Shown here one piece after another: positions 25,240 to 33,817 of a DNA stretch of 64,000 nucleotides. Under the pieces are notes generated by a model. The model saw only the letters and a list, made by a program, of their open reading frames with translations. It searched no databases and had not been told where the DNA came from. This DNA is from Chryseobacterium sp. CH21 (lineage in GTDB: Bacteria > Bacteroidota > Bacteroidia > Flavobacteriales > Weeksellaceae): positions 54,799 through 118,798 of the forward strand of contig NZ_QICI01000051.1 of assembly GCF_004119445.1 (NCBI RefSeq), read 5' to 3'. The position numbers and the translations under genes were made by a program. The stretch's first letter is position 1, and every line of letters starts with the position of its first letter.

Positions 25240-26703
25240 TTAATCTGTTGTGATATTATATATTTTCACTTGTCCATCATCAAATGTAATTGCTAGCCTA
25301 TCTTCTGCTTTCGCAAAATTGTTAAGATCTGTGAACCACATTCTATAGTCACCCCTACCATTAGATCTATAAAGAGAAATGACAGTAGGTATCTCTGTTT
25401 TATCTTGTTTTACAAAAACACCATTTATTTTTACTTTATGTTGAGGGCCAAATTCTTGAGTCTCATAATCATGAATATTATTTTGTTTCAAAAAATCACG
25501 CACCATAGACGTAGCATCCATAATACTTTTAGTAAGACCTGTTAATGTAGGGATAATTATTGCTTGCTTAATATCTTTTAAATTAATAGGATCCTCTTTT
25601 TCTTGTGTTTTTAATGATTTGGTTATAATATTTTTTACAACTTTTGCTCTATGCTCTCTTGAATTGAATTCATGGCTGCCTTGTCTTGAAACTTCAAAGA
25701 ATTTAGTTTCATCAGGTGATAATAATTCAAGATCTTTTTCATCACCATTAAAATAAATATCAACCTTTTCTTCCAAATCCAATAGTTCTCTTTCTAATTT
25801 ATCAAATACTAAATCATCAAAATTAATATTTTGAAGTTCTATAATTAGTGTAAATAAATTAGGCTTATTATACCAATAGTTGCCTTTAGGGAATTTTAGA
25901 TTTTTTATAATCTTCAATGAGTTTATTATTTTATCTAAAACATTAGAATAATTTTCGAATTGACTATTATAAGACTCTAAGTAATAATCAATTTTTAAGT
26001 TTCTTCCAAAGTATTTTTCTTCTAGAATAGTTGATGATATAAGCATCAAATATTGTGAATCAAACATTCTTTTCACATCATTCTCCGAAAATATATTATT
26101 TTCCGAAAAAAAGGAAGTAACAAAATCTTTTTTTTCTTTATCAATTATAATTTCGGTCATTTCCTCCTCAGCATTAAAATTTTTATCAGCTAACTGTTTA
26201 CAAAATATTGCAAACTCCCCATCCCCATATTGGGCATTCAAAATCTCATTGGAATTTAATGAATACTCTGTACTATTTATTCTTCTAAAAATTTCTTTAA
26301 CATTTTCAGGTCCAATATCTTTTAGATCTTTAACAGAAACAGGGTAATTTAAAAATTCCTTTTTAACATCAATGTCTAATGAGTCAAAAGATGGGATTTT
26401 TTTTTGATTTTGGAAATCATTTCTTCCTTTGATATAGTCAATTATTGCGTTTAATCTCTGTTGTCCATCCACAACTTCTTCCTTACTTTGTAAACTTACA
26501 ACATCTATATCTGAACTAGCGATATATACTTCTGGAAATGGAAAATTCATTAATATTGTTTCAATGAAAGAATATTTATGTTGTTTTTTCCAAACCAATT
26601 TTCTTTGAAATTTTGGAGAAGTATCTAACAGTCCAGATTCGATTTTATTATATAACTCTATAATTTTTAAAGTATTTGAGGGTATGCTTTCTTTTAATTT
26701 CAT
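25240..26703 (-). CDS. DUF262-domain protein of a putative DNA-modification/defence group
   Basis: 487 aa. The N-terminal DUF262 (ParB/Srx-like fold) domain is clear: SPKFQRKLVWK, then VDGQQRLNAIIDYIKG (the DGQQR motif), and VKEIFRRINSTEYSLNSNEI. DUF262 is the nucleotide-binding/nuclease-regulating half of GmrSD-type enzymes. Here no DUF1524 HNH motif is evident in the C-terminal part, which ends in an unassigned beta-rich region (VISLYRSNGRGDYRMWFTDL). It starts 3 bases after the nucleotidyltransferase stop, so it belongs to the same operon as the methyltransferase and probably serves as its restriction or effector partner. Very AT-rich, suggesting horizontal transfer. Confidence 0.8.
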   Translation of the reverse strand: MKLKESIPSNTLKIIELYNKIESGLLDTSPKFQRKLVWKKQHKYSFIETILMNFPFPEVYIASSDIDVVSLQSKEEVVDGQQRLNAIIDYIKGRNDFQNQKKIPSFDSLDIDVKKEFLNYPVSVKDLKDIGPENVKEIFRRINSTEYSLNSNEILNAQYGDGEFAIFCKQLADKNFNAEEEMTEIIIDKEKKDFVTSFFSENNIFSENDVKRMFDSQYLMLISSTILEEKYFGRNLKIDYYLESYNSQFENYSNVLDKIINSLKIIKNLKFPKGNYWYNKPNLFTLIIELQNINFDDLVFDKLERELLDLEEKVDIYFNGDEKDLELLSPDETKFFEVSRQGSHEFNSREHRAKVVKNIITKSLKTQEKEDPINLKDIKQAIIIPTLTGLTKSIMDATSMVRDFLKQNNIHDYETQEFGPQHKVKINGVFVKQDKTEIPTVISLYRSNGRGDYRMWFTDLNNFAKAEDRLAITFDDGQVKIYNITTD

Positions 26704-26705
26704 GA

Positions 26706-27313
26706 TTAATGACTAATTAAATTAACTTGAATATTTTTTATATTTGTTTCATGATAGGTTTCAAAATAAAACCAGGATTTATATATTTCAAAATTTATAA
26801 TTCTACCATATAATTTTTCATATCTACTTTGTACATCTTTCAACTCTTTTGATAATTTAAAATCATCAGGAAAAAATCGAGTAACTAGTCTTCCTTTTAG
26901 AACATATTTAGCCAGATTATTCCGGTCTTTCCAAATAGATGATGAATAACCTTCGGTATAGTGATATAAATTTTTAAATTCTCGATCAAACAATTCAGAC
27001 GAAATTATAGCAATATCTAAATCAGATTTTTCATTCTTATTATCACGGTTATAGTTAAAATCAAAATCTTTAAACATATAAAGAACTGTATCTCTCTCTG
27101 GCTTTATACTAAATCCTAATTTTCCTGAACCTACTATAATAACCTCTCTTATATGAGCATTCAAAAAAGTAGAAATATCTTTTTTAAATTCAAATTCAGG
27201 CTGTTTAAGGACCTGTTTAAAAAAAATGAATCTCCTTCTATTAAATATTTTTGAACTATAAGATCTGTCTTATTAGTAGTACAATCTTTTTTAAAATCAT
27301 CAATTAAGGCCAT
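26706..27313 (-). pseudogene. Nucleotidyltransferase-fold protein, split by a frameshift in an 8-A run
   Basis: The downstream frame has the polymerase-beta nucleotidyltransferase core: VGSGKLGFSIKP followed by KSDLDIAIIS (the G-S and D-x-D signatures). It has no ATG of its own near the right place. The ATG at 27313 opens a frame (MALIDDFKKDCTTNKTDLIV) that runs into the 8-T/8-A run at 27219-27226; adding one base joins it to KQVLKQPEFEFKKD and gives one protein of about 202 aa. The 5' end overlaps the methyltransferase gene by 14 bases, as operon genes often do. Role unknown; MNT-like proteins often act in defence or toxin-antitoxin pairs, but no HEPN partner is seen. Confidence 0.75.
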
Positions 27314-28875
27314 TTAAAGTATTTTTAATAAGTTTGCCAAGCTCATAAGCTAATAAAGGAGGAACTGCATTTCCTACTTGAGTATATTGCGGTACTTCAT
27401 ATTTTCTAGCATCTCCTCCAGTTGTTGTCTTTGATTTAAAAACAAACCAATCAGGGAATGATTGTATTCTAGCCATTTCTCGTACTGTTAATACTCTAGG
27501 ATTATTAAAATCATAGTGACATACATCATCAGGAATAGTCAATTGTGCAGGTGCAGGTAAGTTCTCATTTAAAGCTTTTTGAGTATGCTTTTTAGTTTTT
27601 AGTTTTTTCATTAATATCTTTAAGTCTTCAAAGTTCTCGAGTTTACGTTCGACATCTTTTTCATTCTTAGCAGATGGAATAAGAAATAAAAAAGAATTGA
27701 TAGCATTAAAAATATCATTTTCATTAATTATTATTTCTTTTCCACGTAATAAATTTATAATATTTTTTTTATAATCTACGGGAATTTTTTCTAGAATTTG
27801 ATATAATCTAAATCTTGCTCGAGTTATAGAATTATGGTGGCGCATCTCAAAATTGGATAATTGTTGAGATTTTTTTGATCAAATAAATCTTCTAATAATA
27901 ATTTATAAGTATTACTTCCATTATCATTGGATAAATCACCAATAGCATCTTTGACTGAGGTAAAAGTTTCTATAGTTTTGTTCATTTTCGGAAATAGCTC
28001 ACCATCAAAAAGATTGGGTTCTTCCTCAATATCATAATATTTAAAATCACTTACTTTAATATCATTTATATTAAGTTCCTTATTATTAACCCTTTCATAA
28101 AAAGTTCTTGATAGATTTAAAATTTCTTTTTTTGTTTTATCTGTGGTATTATTAAGCAGTTTATCAAAAATATCTTTTCTATATGCAAGTAATATGAATC
28201 TTGGACGATTTTGGGGTATACCAAAAAACTTAGAATTAATCATCATACATAACGGAACGAACCCTTCTAGCGAAAATGCTTTGGAGACTTCTAACCAAGC
28301 AAAATATTGCTCATCGTCTTCATTAAATGGCGATGTTATTCCTTTTACATTTTCAAGTAATACAACCTTAGGTTTTGTTAAACCTGTAAATTTAGCAAAT
28401 GATAATGGAAGTAAATTTTTAGAATTGTTTTTTTCTCTTTTCCCTGCTAAACTGAAACTTTGACATGGTGGTCCGCCAGATACTAAATCAATATCTAGTT
28501 TCTGTAGTTCTTTATATTTTCTATTTTTTAGTAAAAACGAAAGAAGCTTATCAATATCACCAACTAAAAGTTTTCCATCTAAGCTAGCTTCTTTATTAAG
28601 ATCTGTTATCTTTTTATTACCTGAGAAAGAATTTTCTCTTAATCTATTTTTTAAATTATCCTTTGCATAGTCACTACATACCCATAATGTATGAACAGGA
28701 TTATTATTGTTTCTGATAATTCTGTTAAATTTTCATTTAAAAAATTATAAGCAAAGGTTTCACTAGCCATTGGTGAAACCTCATTAGCAAAATAGAGTTC
28801 AAATCCTGCTGATTCTAATCCTAAATTCATTCCACCACAACCAGCAAATAACTCTATATGCGTAAGTTTTTTCAT
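27300..28875 (-). pseudogene. DNA (cytosine-5-) methyltransferase, split by two frameshifts
   Basis: All family motifs are present but in three frames: I (HIELFAGCGGMNLGLESAGF), the catalytic motif IV SGGPPCQSFSLAG, motif VI (VLLENVKG), VIII (FGIPQNRPRFILL), IX (REMARIQSFPDWF) and X (YTQVGNAVPPLLAYELG). The breaks are at 28710-28712 (AAA on the coding strand) and 27870-27876 (seven A); one extra A at each restores a protein of about 525 aa. Its target sequence is unknown, but the Vsr gene upstream implies a methylated cytosine that can deaminate to a T:G mismatch. It is followed by the nucleotidyltransferase and DUF262 genes. Confidence 0.9.
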
Positions 28876-28990
28876 TTATAAAATATTATAGCAATTGCAA
28901 TAATACGAAGAAAAAAAATTTATAAAATCATATTTTCTTCTTTAGATTGTTTTAAGATTTTAGTAAAATATTATATTTATTATTTAAGAA

Positions 28991-29500
28991 TTATTGTTTT
29001 ATTTTTTTATATTCTATAATATCTTCTTTAATTTTTAAAACGTTTTCACTAACATCGTACAATTTTATTTTAAAAAAAGAGTTATTTTTAGAGTCTAATA
29101 CTTCTTTTACTTTATTATAAAGTTTTTCTAAATTTTGTGGTTTAATCTCACATTCCCATATTATAATTACACTCCAACCAAGTAGGAGATTATCTTGTAT
29201 ATTATTATAGTCTCTAATTTTATTTTTTTCAATCTTATTTTTCCAAAATGTGGAATTGGTTTTGGGTATGTGGGATATGTTACAATTTTCATGTCCATGC
29301 CAAAAGCAACCATTAATAAAAATAGCTGTTTTATATTTAGGGAAAACAATGTCTGGCTTTCCTGGTAATTTTTTATAATTTATTCTATATCTTAAGCCTT
29401 TGCTAAAAAGAAATTTCCTAACCAATATTTCTGGTTTGGTATTGGTTGACCGTATTTTGGCCATTACTTCTGATCTTTTCTTTTTATTCCAAATATCCAT
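28991..29500 (-). CDS. vsr: Very-short-patch-repair (Vsr) endonuclease
   Basis: 169 aa, typical length. Vsr nicks 5' of T in T:G mismatches made when 5-methylcytosine deaminates, limiting the mutational cost of a cytosine methyltransferase. Signature features are the start MDIWNKKKRSEVMAKIRSTN (family: RS..M..I....T.PE), then PDIVFPKYKTAIFINGC and FWHGHENC with the zinc/active-site residues, and WSVIIIWECE. It is 115 bases upstream of, and co-oriented with, the methyltransferase. The tail is lysine-rich and diverged. The gene is intact. Confidence 0.93.
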   Translation of the reverse strand: MDIWNKKKRSEVMAKIRSTNTKPEILVRKFLFSKGLRYRINYKKLPGKPDIVFPKYKTAIFINGCFWHGHENCNISHIPKTNSTFWKNKIEKNKIRDYNNIQDNLLLGWSVIIIWECEIKPQNLEKLYNKVKEVLDSKNNSFFKIKLYDVSENVLKIKEDIIEYKKIKQ

Positions 29501-29599
29501 GAAATAAATTTACTTAAATCATTGTCTCTGATAAAAATAATGGGATAGAAAAAATAAATTATAAAAGTAAGATATATCTTTTGATACTATTATAAATTT

Positions 29600-29682
29600 T
29601 TATTGATTTAGCTCCAAATTTATAAATCTTCTTCTACACGTCCACCTCCTCAATCTCCACACCGGCAAATACACAAAAATCA
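29600..29682 (-). repeat. Remnant 3' end of the 183-aa membrane-protein gene (direct repeat copy A)
   Basis: 29634-29682 matches 30767-30815 over 49 bases with two mismatches. Copy B encodes the last hydrophobic turn of the membrane protein (FVYLPVWRLRRW); copy A carries the same reading (FVYLPVWRLRRWTCRRRF) and ends in a stop at 29600-29602. It therefore looks like the older 3' end of that gene, separated from it by the Fic segment. Confidence 0.85.
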
Positions 29683-29696
29683 TAGGCAGTATAACA

Positions 29697-30655
29697 TTAT
29701 TCTTTAAAACAATATTCTGTCAACCTCTGTTCTCCGGATTTTAATAAAATACCCTGTTCAACAGCCCATTTCAGGTCTCTGCTTGCAGTGGGGGCAGAAA
29801 TATTCCTGAAGTTCTGCATATAGTCTTTCCTGCTGAACTTATTTTGTTTTACTTTCTCTTTAAATAAGAAAATTCTGTCTTCTGTATACAATGTTTTATT
29901 TTGAGTTTGTAAAAGTTCCTGTAGAGATTCGAGAATAATACCGAGCATAAATTCTACAAATGGGGTAGAATTTCCTTTTTATCAGATTCTGATAAGGTAT
30001 TATAGTATTCGGCCTGTTTTTGCTTGATGAGAGCTTCTACGGGCAGATATTCAAATACAGGATATTGCTGCATCAGAATCAAGGTCTGCCAGAGTCTGCC
30101 CATTCTTCCGTTACCGTCTGTAAAAGGATGTATAAATTCAAACTCATAGTGGAAGACACAGCTTTTAATTAAAACCAGATCTTTGTCTTTTTTCAGATAA
30201 GCAAAGAGGTCATTCATCAATCCTTTTACCATAGTGCCTCCTGGTGCTATATGTTCTACTTTCGAACCTTTAATGATACCCACATTAGTAGTTCTTAACT
30301 TACCAGGATGAGCAACCAATCCTTTCATCAGAATAGAATGTGCTTTTTCTAAGTCTCTCAGGTGATAAGGATTCAGCTTATTGATTTCTTCATACACCTG
30401 TATTGCATTCTGTACTTCAAGAATATCTTTTTGGGGAGCAATGACTCTTTTATTTTCCAGTAAAGCGGTTATCTGCTCTTCAGTAATGGTATTTCCTTCA
30501 ATTTCCAATGAAGACTGAATCGTTTTAATCCTGTTTTTTTTCCTTAATTCAGTCACAGGTTTATACAGATGTGAAGCATTAATTTCTCCTATTTTTTCGG
30601 AAATAGAAGCTACTAAAAATAAAATGGTGTCTGTAATAGTATAAGGAGGTTTCAT
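29697..30655 (-). pseudogene. Fic/DOC-family AMP-transferase, frameshifted in a 5-A run
   Basis: The Fic core is intact: the active-site loop HPFTDGNGRMGRLW and an upstream flap region. The N-terminal inhibitory helix SSLEIEGN fits the (S/T)xxxE(G/N) motif of class II self-inhibited Fic enzymes, which modify proteins with AMP. The frame breaks at the five A at 29976-29980; one more A turns the terminal EILPHL into KGNSTPFVEFMLGII and joins the C-terminal winged-helix part (APTASRDLKWAVEQGIL). I start it at the ATG at 30655 (MKPPYTITDT), just after a 36-base palindrome. The gene lies between 49-base direct repeats, as an inserted unit. Confidence 0.85.
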
Positions 30656-30690
30656 ATCTTTGATAGTATCATATGATACTATCAAAGATA
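30655..30690. promoter_or_regulatory. Perfect 36-base palindrome at the Fic gene start (candidate operator)
   Basis: ATCTTTGATAGTATCAT and its exact complement meet without a spacer, extended by one pair to 36 bases. The Fic ATG at 30655 follows directly. Its size and place suit an operator bound by a dimeric or tetrameric repressor, possibly the winged-helix end of the Fic protein itself. Some upstream in-frame codons run through it. Confidence 0.7.
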
Positions 30691-30729
30691 GAAATTTATA
30701 TTAAAAATATAGAGATTTATTAAAATAAA

Positions 30730-31281
30730 TTATGCATTTAGGTCGACAGCCACAGCTTGCGTCCTCCTACACATCCACCTCCTCAATCTCCACACTGGCA
30801 AATACACAAAAATCACAGATAAAATTCCTGCCAACAAACCCACTACCATAGCCATTGCCGTAGCATCCAGCTTATAATCCTTTGAAAAATTATACTGTCC
30901 TATAAAGAGCAGGGATAATACCAATGAACCTGTAATTAGGCCGTGTAAGATGCTTAGTTTGGTCATTAACTTTTTAATATTCAGTTGTTCGTCTACGGTA
31001 AACTCTATGGCTTCCTGGCTGGCGGCATCGGTTACCCTTTTGATGATATCAATGGTAAGGACTACCGGAAGGAAAATAGCCATGGGCAGGGTAAGACGGG
31101 CCAGGTTTTGGGTTCCTGAGAAAAAATGGGTGTAGCCTAACTCTTTGAAGCTGGCATACGCAATGATGAAATTAAAAAATACATTCGGGAGGACATAATA
31201 CATCGTACGCTTGATGAGAAAGCGTCTGAGGGTGGTTTTCTTGATGGGTTTTGGCTTTGGAGGCTTTATTTTAAATTTCAT
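30730..31281 (-). CDS. Membrane protein of unknown function, last gene of the polyketide operon
   Basis: 183 aa. The N-terminus is strongly basic and proline-rich (KFKIKPPKPKPIKKTTLRR), followed by four membrane segments (from YYVLPNVFFNFIIAYASF to VVGLLAGILSVIFVYL). The start overlaps the preceding acyltransferase gene by 4 bases, which puts it in the polyketide/lipid operon, perhaps for export or anchoring of the product. The 3' end contains direct repeat copy B; its present tail (CRRTQAVAVDLNA) differs from that of the remnant copy (CRRRFINLELNQ), so the C-terminus was probably replaced when the Fic segment came in. The family is not recognised. Confidence 0.75.
   Translation of the reverse strand: MKFKIKPPKPKPIKKTTLRRFLIKRTMYYVLPNVFFNFIIAYASFKELGYTHFFSGTQNLARLTLPMAIFLPVVLTIDIIKRVTDAASQEAIEFTVDEQLNIKKLMTKLSILHGLITGSLVLSLLFIGQYNFSKDYKLDATAMAMVVGLLAGILSVIFVYLPVWRLRRWMCRRTQAVAVDLNA
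30767..30815. repeat. Direct repeat copy B, inside the 183-aa gene
   Basis: 49 bases matching 29634-29682 with two differences (A/G and T/C). With copy A it encloses the 1.08-kb Fic segment. No transposase or integrase lies between the copies. Confidence 0.85.
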
Positions 31282-32531
31282 AGAGAGGTGGTCAATAGCT
31301 CAATGGCTTTATCTTTTATCAGATGGGCTTCCTCTTTGGGAAGAAAATTTTCATTGGACATGAAAGTGAAGTCCATTTGCTGGTTGTATGTACTGGTTAC
31401 CAAAGTGTTTGAGTTCAGCCATGGAAAGGCCACGGTAGGACTGATCACGGTTTCCAGTTTGAAGTTTTTATAATCATTCGGAATATTCACCTTTCCCATA
31501 TTGGATAGGGTTACATCATGTCCGCCTTCGCTGGATTTCAGCATACTGATCATACGTTCTACAATGGGGTGCATATGTTCACCCATCCACAGGAGTTCAC
31601 GGGCTTCCATCTTGTTGATTTTCTCGATAAGATCCTTTTTGATCTGTTTGACATTACTCATCACATCCTTACTGTCTTTTTTCACAGAAAGTTCTACTGT
31701 TGGGGCAAAAGCAAACAAATGATCTTCTTTAATTTCCGGAATAAAATGACGCACATCTACAGGACTGATCACCTTTCCTTTGGCACGGTCTCCCTGAATA
31801 TCACGGAAGGCCTGCATCACTGAAGAGCATAGCAAAGCATGTACGGAAATTCCGTTGGCTTTACATTTTTCAGTGATCAGTTTGGTGTCTTCTGTGGTCA
31901 TTTTCCAGTGAATGGCGTAATTTTTTCCAAGGTTTCTTTTTTTGCTTTTTCGTTGGATAGAAAAGAATATTCTGGCGAAAAGTAAATAAAGGCTGGCCTT
32001 GTATTTTTTGATTCCTGTATTAAAATCTGAAGGCAGGAAATCATTCACAGATTCAAAAGCAACATAAGGAATGAGCGGGGCATGAGGATTGTCCAGCAAA
32101 CTCAAAAGCTCACGCATTAGGGTCACTCCGGTTGTTCCGTCTGAAATGCAATGAGGCATGACCCAAAGGATTTCGGAAGCATCCTGTCCTTTTACCCAAA
32201 CCACTTCGGCTAACGGTTTTTTAGGATGTTCAAAGAGCTGGAACCATCCTTTTTCAGATTCTTTGAACCAATCTTCGTCTGTCTTTCGTTCTACAATACG
32301 AAGAGGAATAGGCTGAATATCCTTTTGTCCCACAAAAAGAGGATAGCGTCCGCTGTTGCGATCAATGACCGCTCTCAGCATCGGATGTTTCTGCTGGATT
32401 TTGATTAAAGCTGTTTTAAAATTCTCTTCCGGAATCTCTCCTTTGATTTTTGCGGTATATACACAGTTTAAAGGCGTTTCAGGATCTACATACATGATCC
32501 TTTCCACCATCATTAAGGGTCTTCTGATCAT
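31278..32531 (-). CDS. Condensation/PapA-like acyltransferase 1
   Basis: 417 aa, in the superfamily of chloramphenicol acetyltransferase, NRPS condensation and PapA-type O-acyltransferases. The active-site motif is PHCISDGTTG (His127, Asp131), with the first His of HHxxxDG replaced by Pro; the catalytic second His is kept. The C-terminal DFTFMSNENFLP matches the DFGW-like structural motif. It probably transfers an acyl chain from an ACP or CoA onto a hydroxyl of the cluster's product. Both ends overlap neighbours by 4 bases (31278-31281 and 32528-32531), showing tight coupling. Confidence 0.85.
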   Translation of the reverse strand: MIRRPLMMVERIMYVDPETPLNCVYTAKIKGEIPEENFKTALIKIQQKHPMLRAVIDRNSGRYPLFVGQKDIQPIPLRIVERKTDEDWFKESEKGWFQLFEHPKKPLAEVVWVKGQDASEILWVMPHCISDGTTGVTLMRELLSLLDNPHAPLIPYVAFESVNDFLPSDFNTGIKKYKASLYLLFARIFFSIQRKSKKRNLGKNYAIHWKMTTEDTKLITEKCKANGISVHALLCSSVMQAFRDIQGDRAKGKVISPVDVRHFIPEIKEDHLFAFAPTVELSVKKDSKDVMSNVKQIKKDLIEKINKMEARELLWMGEHMHPIVERMISMLKSSEGGHDVTLSNMGKVNIPNDYKNFKLETVISPTVAFPWLNSNTLVTSTYNQQMDFTFMSNENFLPKEEAHLIKDKAIELLTTSL

Positions 32532-33799
32532 AATACTGCGATTTGTTTCAGTTGTGAATGTATAATCTGAATCACCTCATCACGGACTGCCAGAGCATCT
32601 GTATAAGGTAAATATCCTTCGCTCCCCATGAATGAAAAATCCATTTCACCACGGTAAGTAGAGGTTACCATCGTTGTTGTATTCCCCAAAGGACCAATCA
32701 CGGATGGACTGAAAATAGTATCCACCGAGAATTCTTTATACTGATGAGGAATCTGAATTCGTCCCAGATTGGAAAACATGCAATCGTTGGATGATTTTCT
32801 GTTCTTTAAAAGTTTGGTGAAATTCTTCAGGGCATCATGTCCGGATTCCATCACCATCATCGTGATGTAAGGATTCAGTTTTGAGGTCTTTTGTTCCACA
32901 GATTTTTGCATTGTTCGGAGATTGTCCTCAAAGCTTAGCTTTTCATCAGAAGAAACCACAATCATCAGCCCGAAAGCGAAAATATGATCTTCCTTGATCT
33001 GACTGGCAAAACGCCTGATGTCTACCGGACAGGAAACTTTGTTGAAGGATTTTTCACCTCTTACTTTTTTAAAGGCCTGTAATACTGCCGCACTCAAGAA
33101 GGTATTGACGGTTACTTTCTGAGATTTGCAGTAAGCAATTAATTCTTTGCTCACCGTTTCATCCAATTTCCAATGGATTAAATAATCATTCTGTCTTTCC
33201 ACAGCTTTTTTACCTACCGGAATACATTTGATTGCTGTGGCAGCAAGCCTTCCGATAAACTTAGCTTTCAGTTTCTGTCTGCGGCTGTTCAGAATTTTAG
33301 CCGGAACCACATCCTGAATTCCTAAGATAGGGTTTTCAATTCCGATATCAGCAGCTGGATTGTCCAGTACTACTAAAAACTCTTTTAAAAAAGCCATTGC
33401 AGAACCGCCATCGCAAAGACAATGGTGGAACGCAAACAGCATGTCAGAAACGTTTTCCCCTTTGATCCAGACAAACCGGATCAGGGGTAATTTTTCATAA
33501 TTAAAGGTAGTATTCCATTCTCTCCTGGATTCTTCCTGCCATTGATCTTCGCTTTGTCGGGCAATGATTCTTACAGGAATAGAAACTGGATTATCAGGAA
33601 CATTGAACCATGGAATATTTTTTTCATCATGGCTGATCAATGCTCTAAGCCATGGATGTTTCTTTTGAATTTGAGCCAGCGCATGCTGGATATCTTTTAA
33701 TGCAAAGGTACCTCTCAGTCTGAACGAAATGACCGCGTTAAAAGGTTCTGTTCCGTCCCCCAGTAACATGCGTTCACCAAATAGCAATCTTCTTTTCAT
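32528..33799 (-). CDS. Condensation/PapA-like acyltransferase 2
   Basis: 423 aa, a paralogue of the next gene with the full HHCLCDGG motif (His125, His126, Asp130). Shared features are the N-terminal QKKHPWLRA, SCPVDIRRFASQIKEDHIFA and the DFSFMGSEGYLP end. Two such enzymes in one operon suggest two acylations, or acylation with different chains, as in PapA enzymes that finish mycobacterial glycolipids; that parallel is inference. It starts 18 bases after the double glycosyltransferase gene and overlaps its partner by 4 bases. Confidence 0.87.
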   Translation of the reverse strand: MKRRLLFGERMLLGDGTEPFNAVISFRLRGTFALKDIQHALAQIQKKHPWLRALISHDEKNIPWFNVPDNPVSIPVRIIARQSEDQWQEESRREWNTTFNYEKLPLIRFVWIKGENVSDMLFAFHHCLCDGGSAMAFLKEFLVVLDNPAADIGIENPILGIQDVVPAKILNSRRQKLKAKFIGRLAATAIKCIPVGKKAVERQNDYLIHWKLDETVSKELIAYCKSQKVTVNTFLSAAVLQAFKKVRGEKSFNKVSCPVDIRRFASQIKEDHIFAFGLMIVVSSDEKLSFEDNLRTMQKSVEQKTSKLNPYITMMVMESGHDALKNFTKLLKNRKSSNDCMFSNLGRIQIPHQYKEFSVDTIFSPSVIGPLGNTTTMVTSTYRGEMDFSFMGSEGYLPYTDALAVRDEVIQIIHSQLKQIAVL

Positions 33800-33817
33800 A
33801 TGCAGCTATTTATGGGT

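Noticed and set aside
18957..30815. Integrative element or prophage carrying the defence island
   Set aside because: No integrase, phage or conjugation gene and no tRNA attachment site; only the Fic segment shows flanking repeats.
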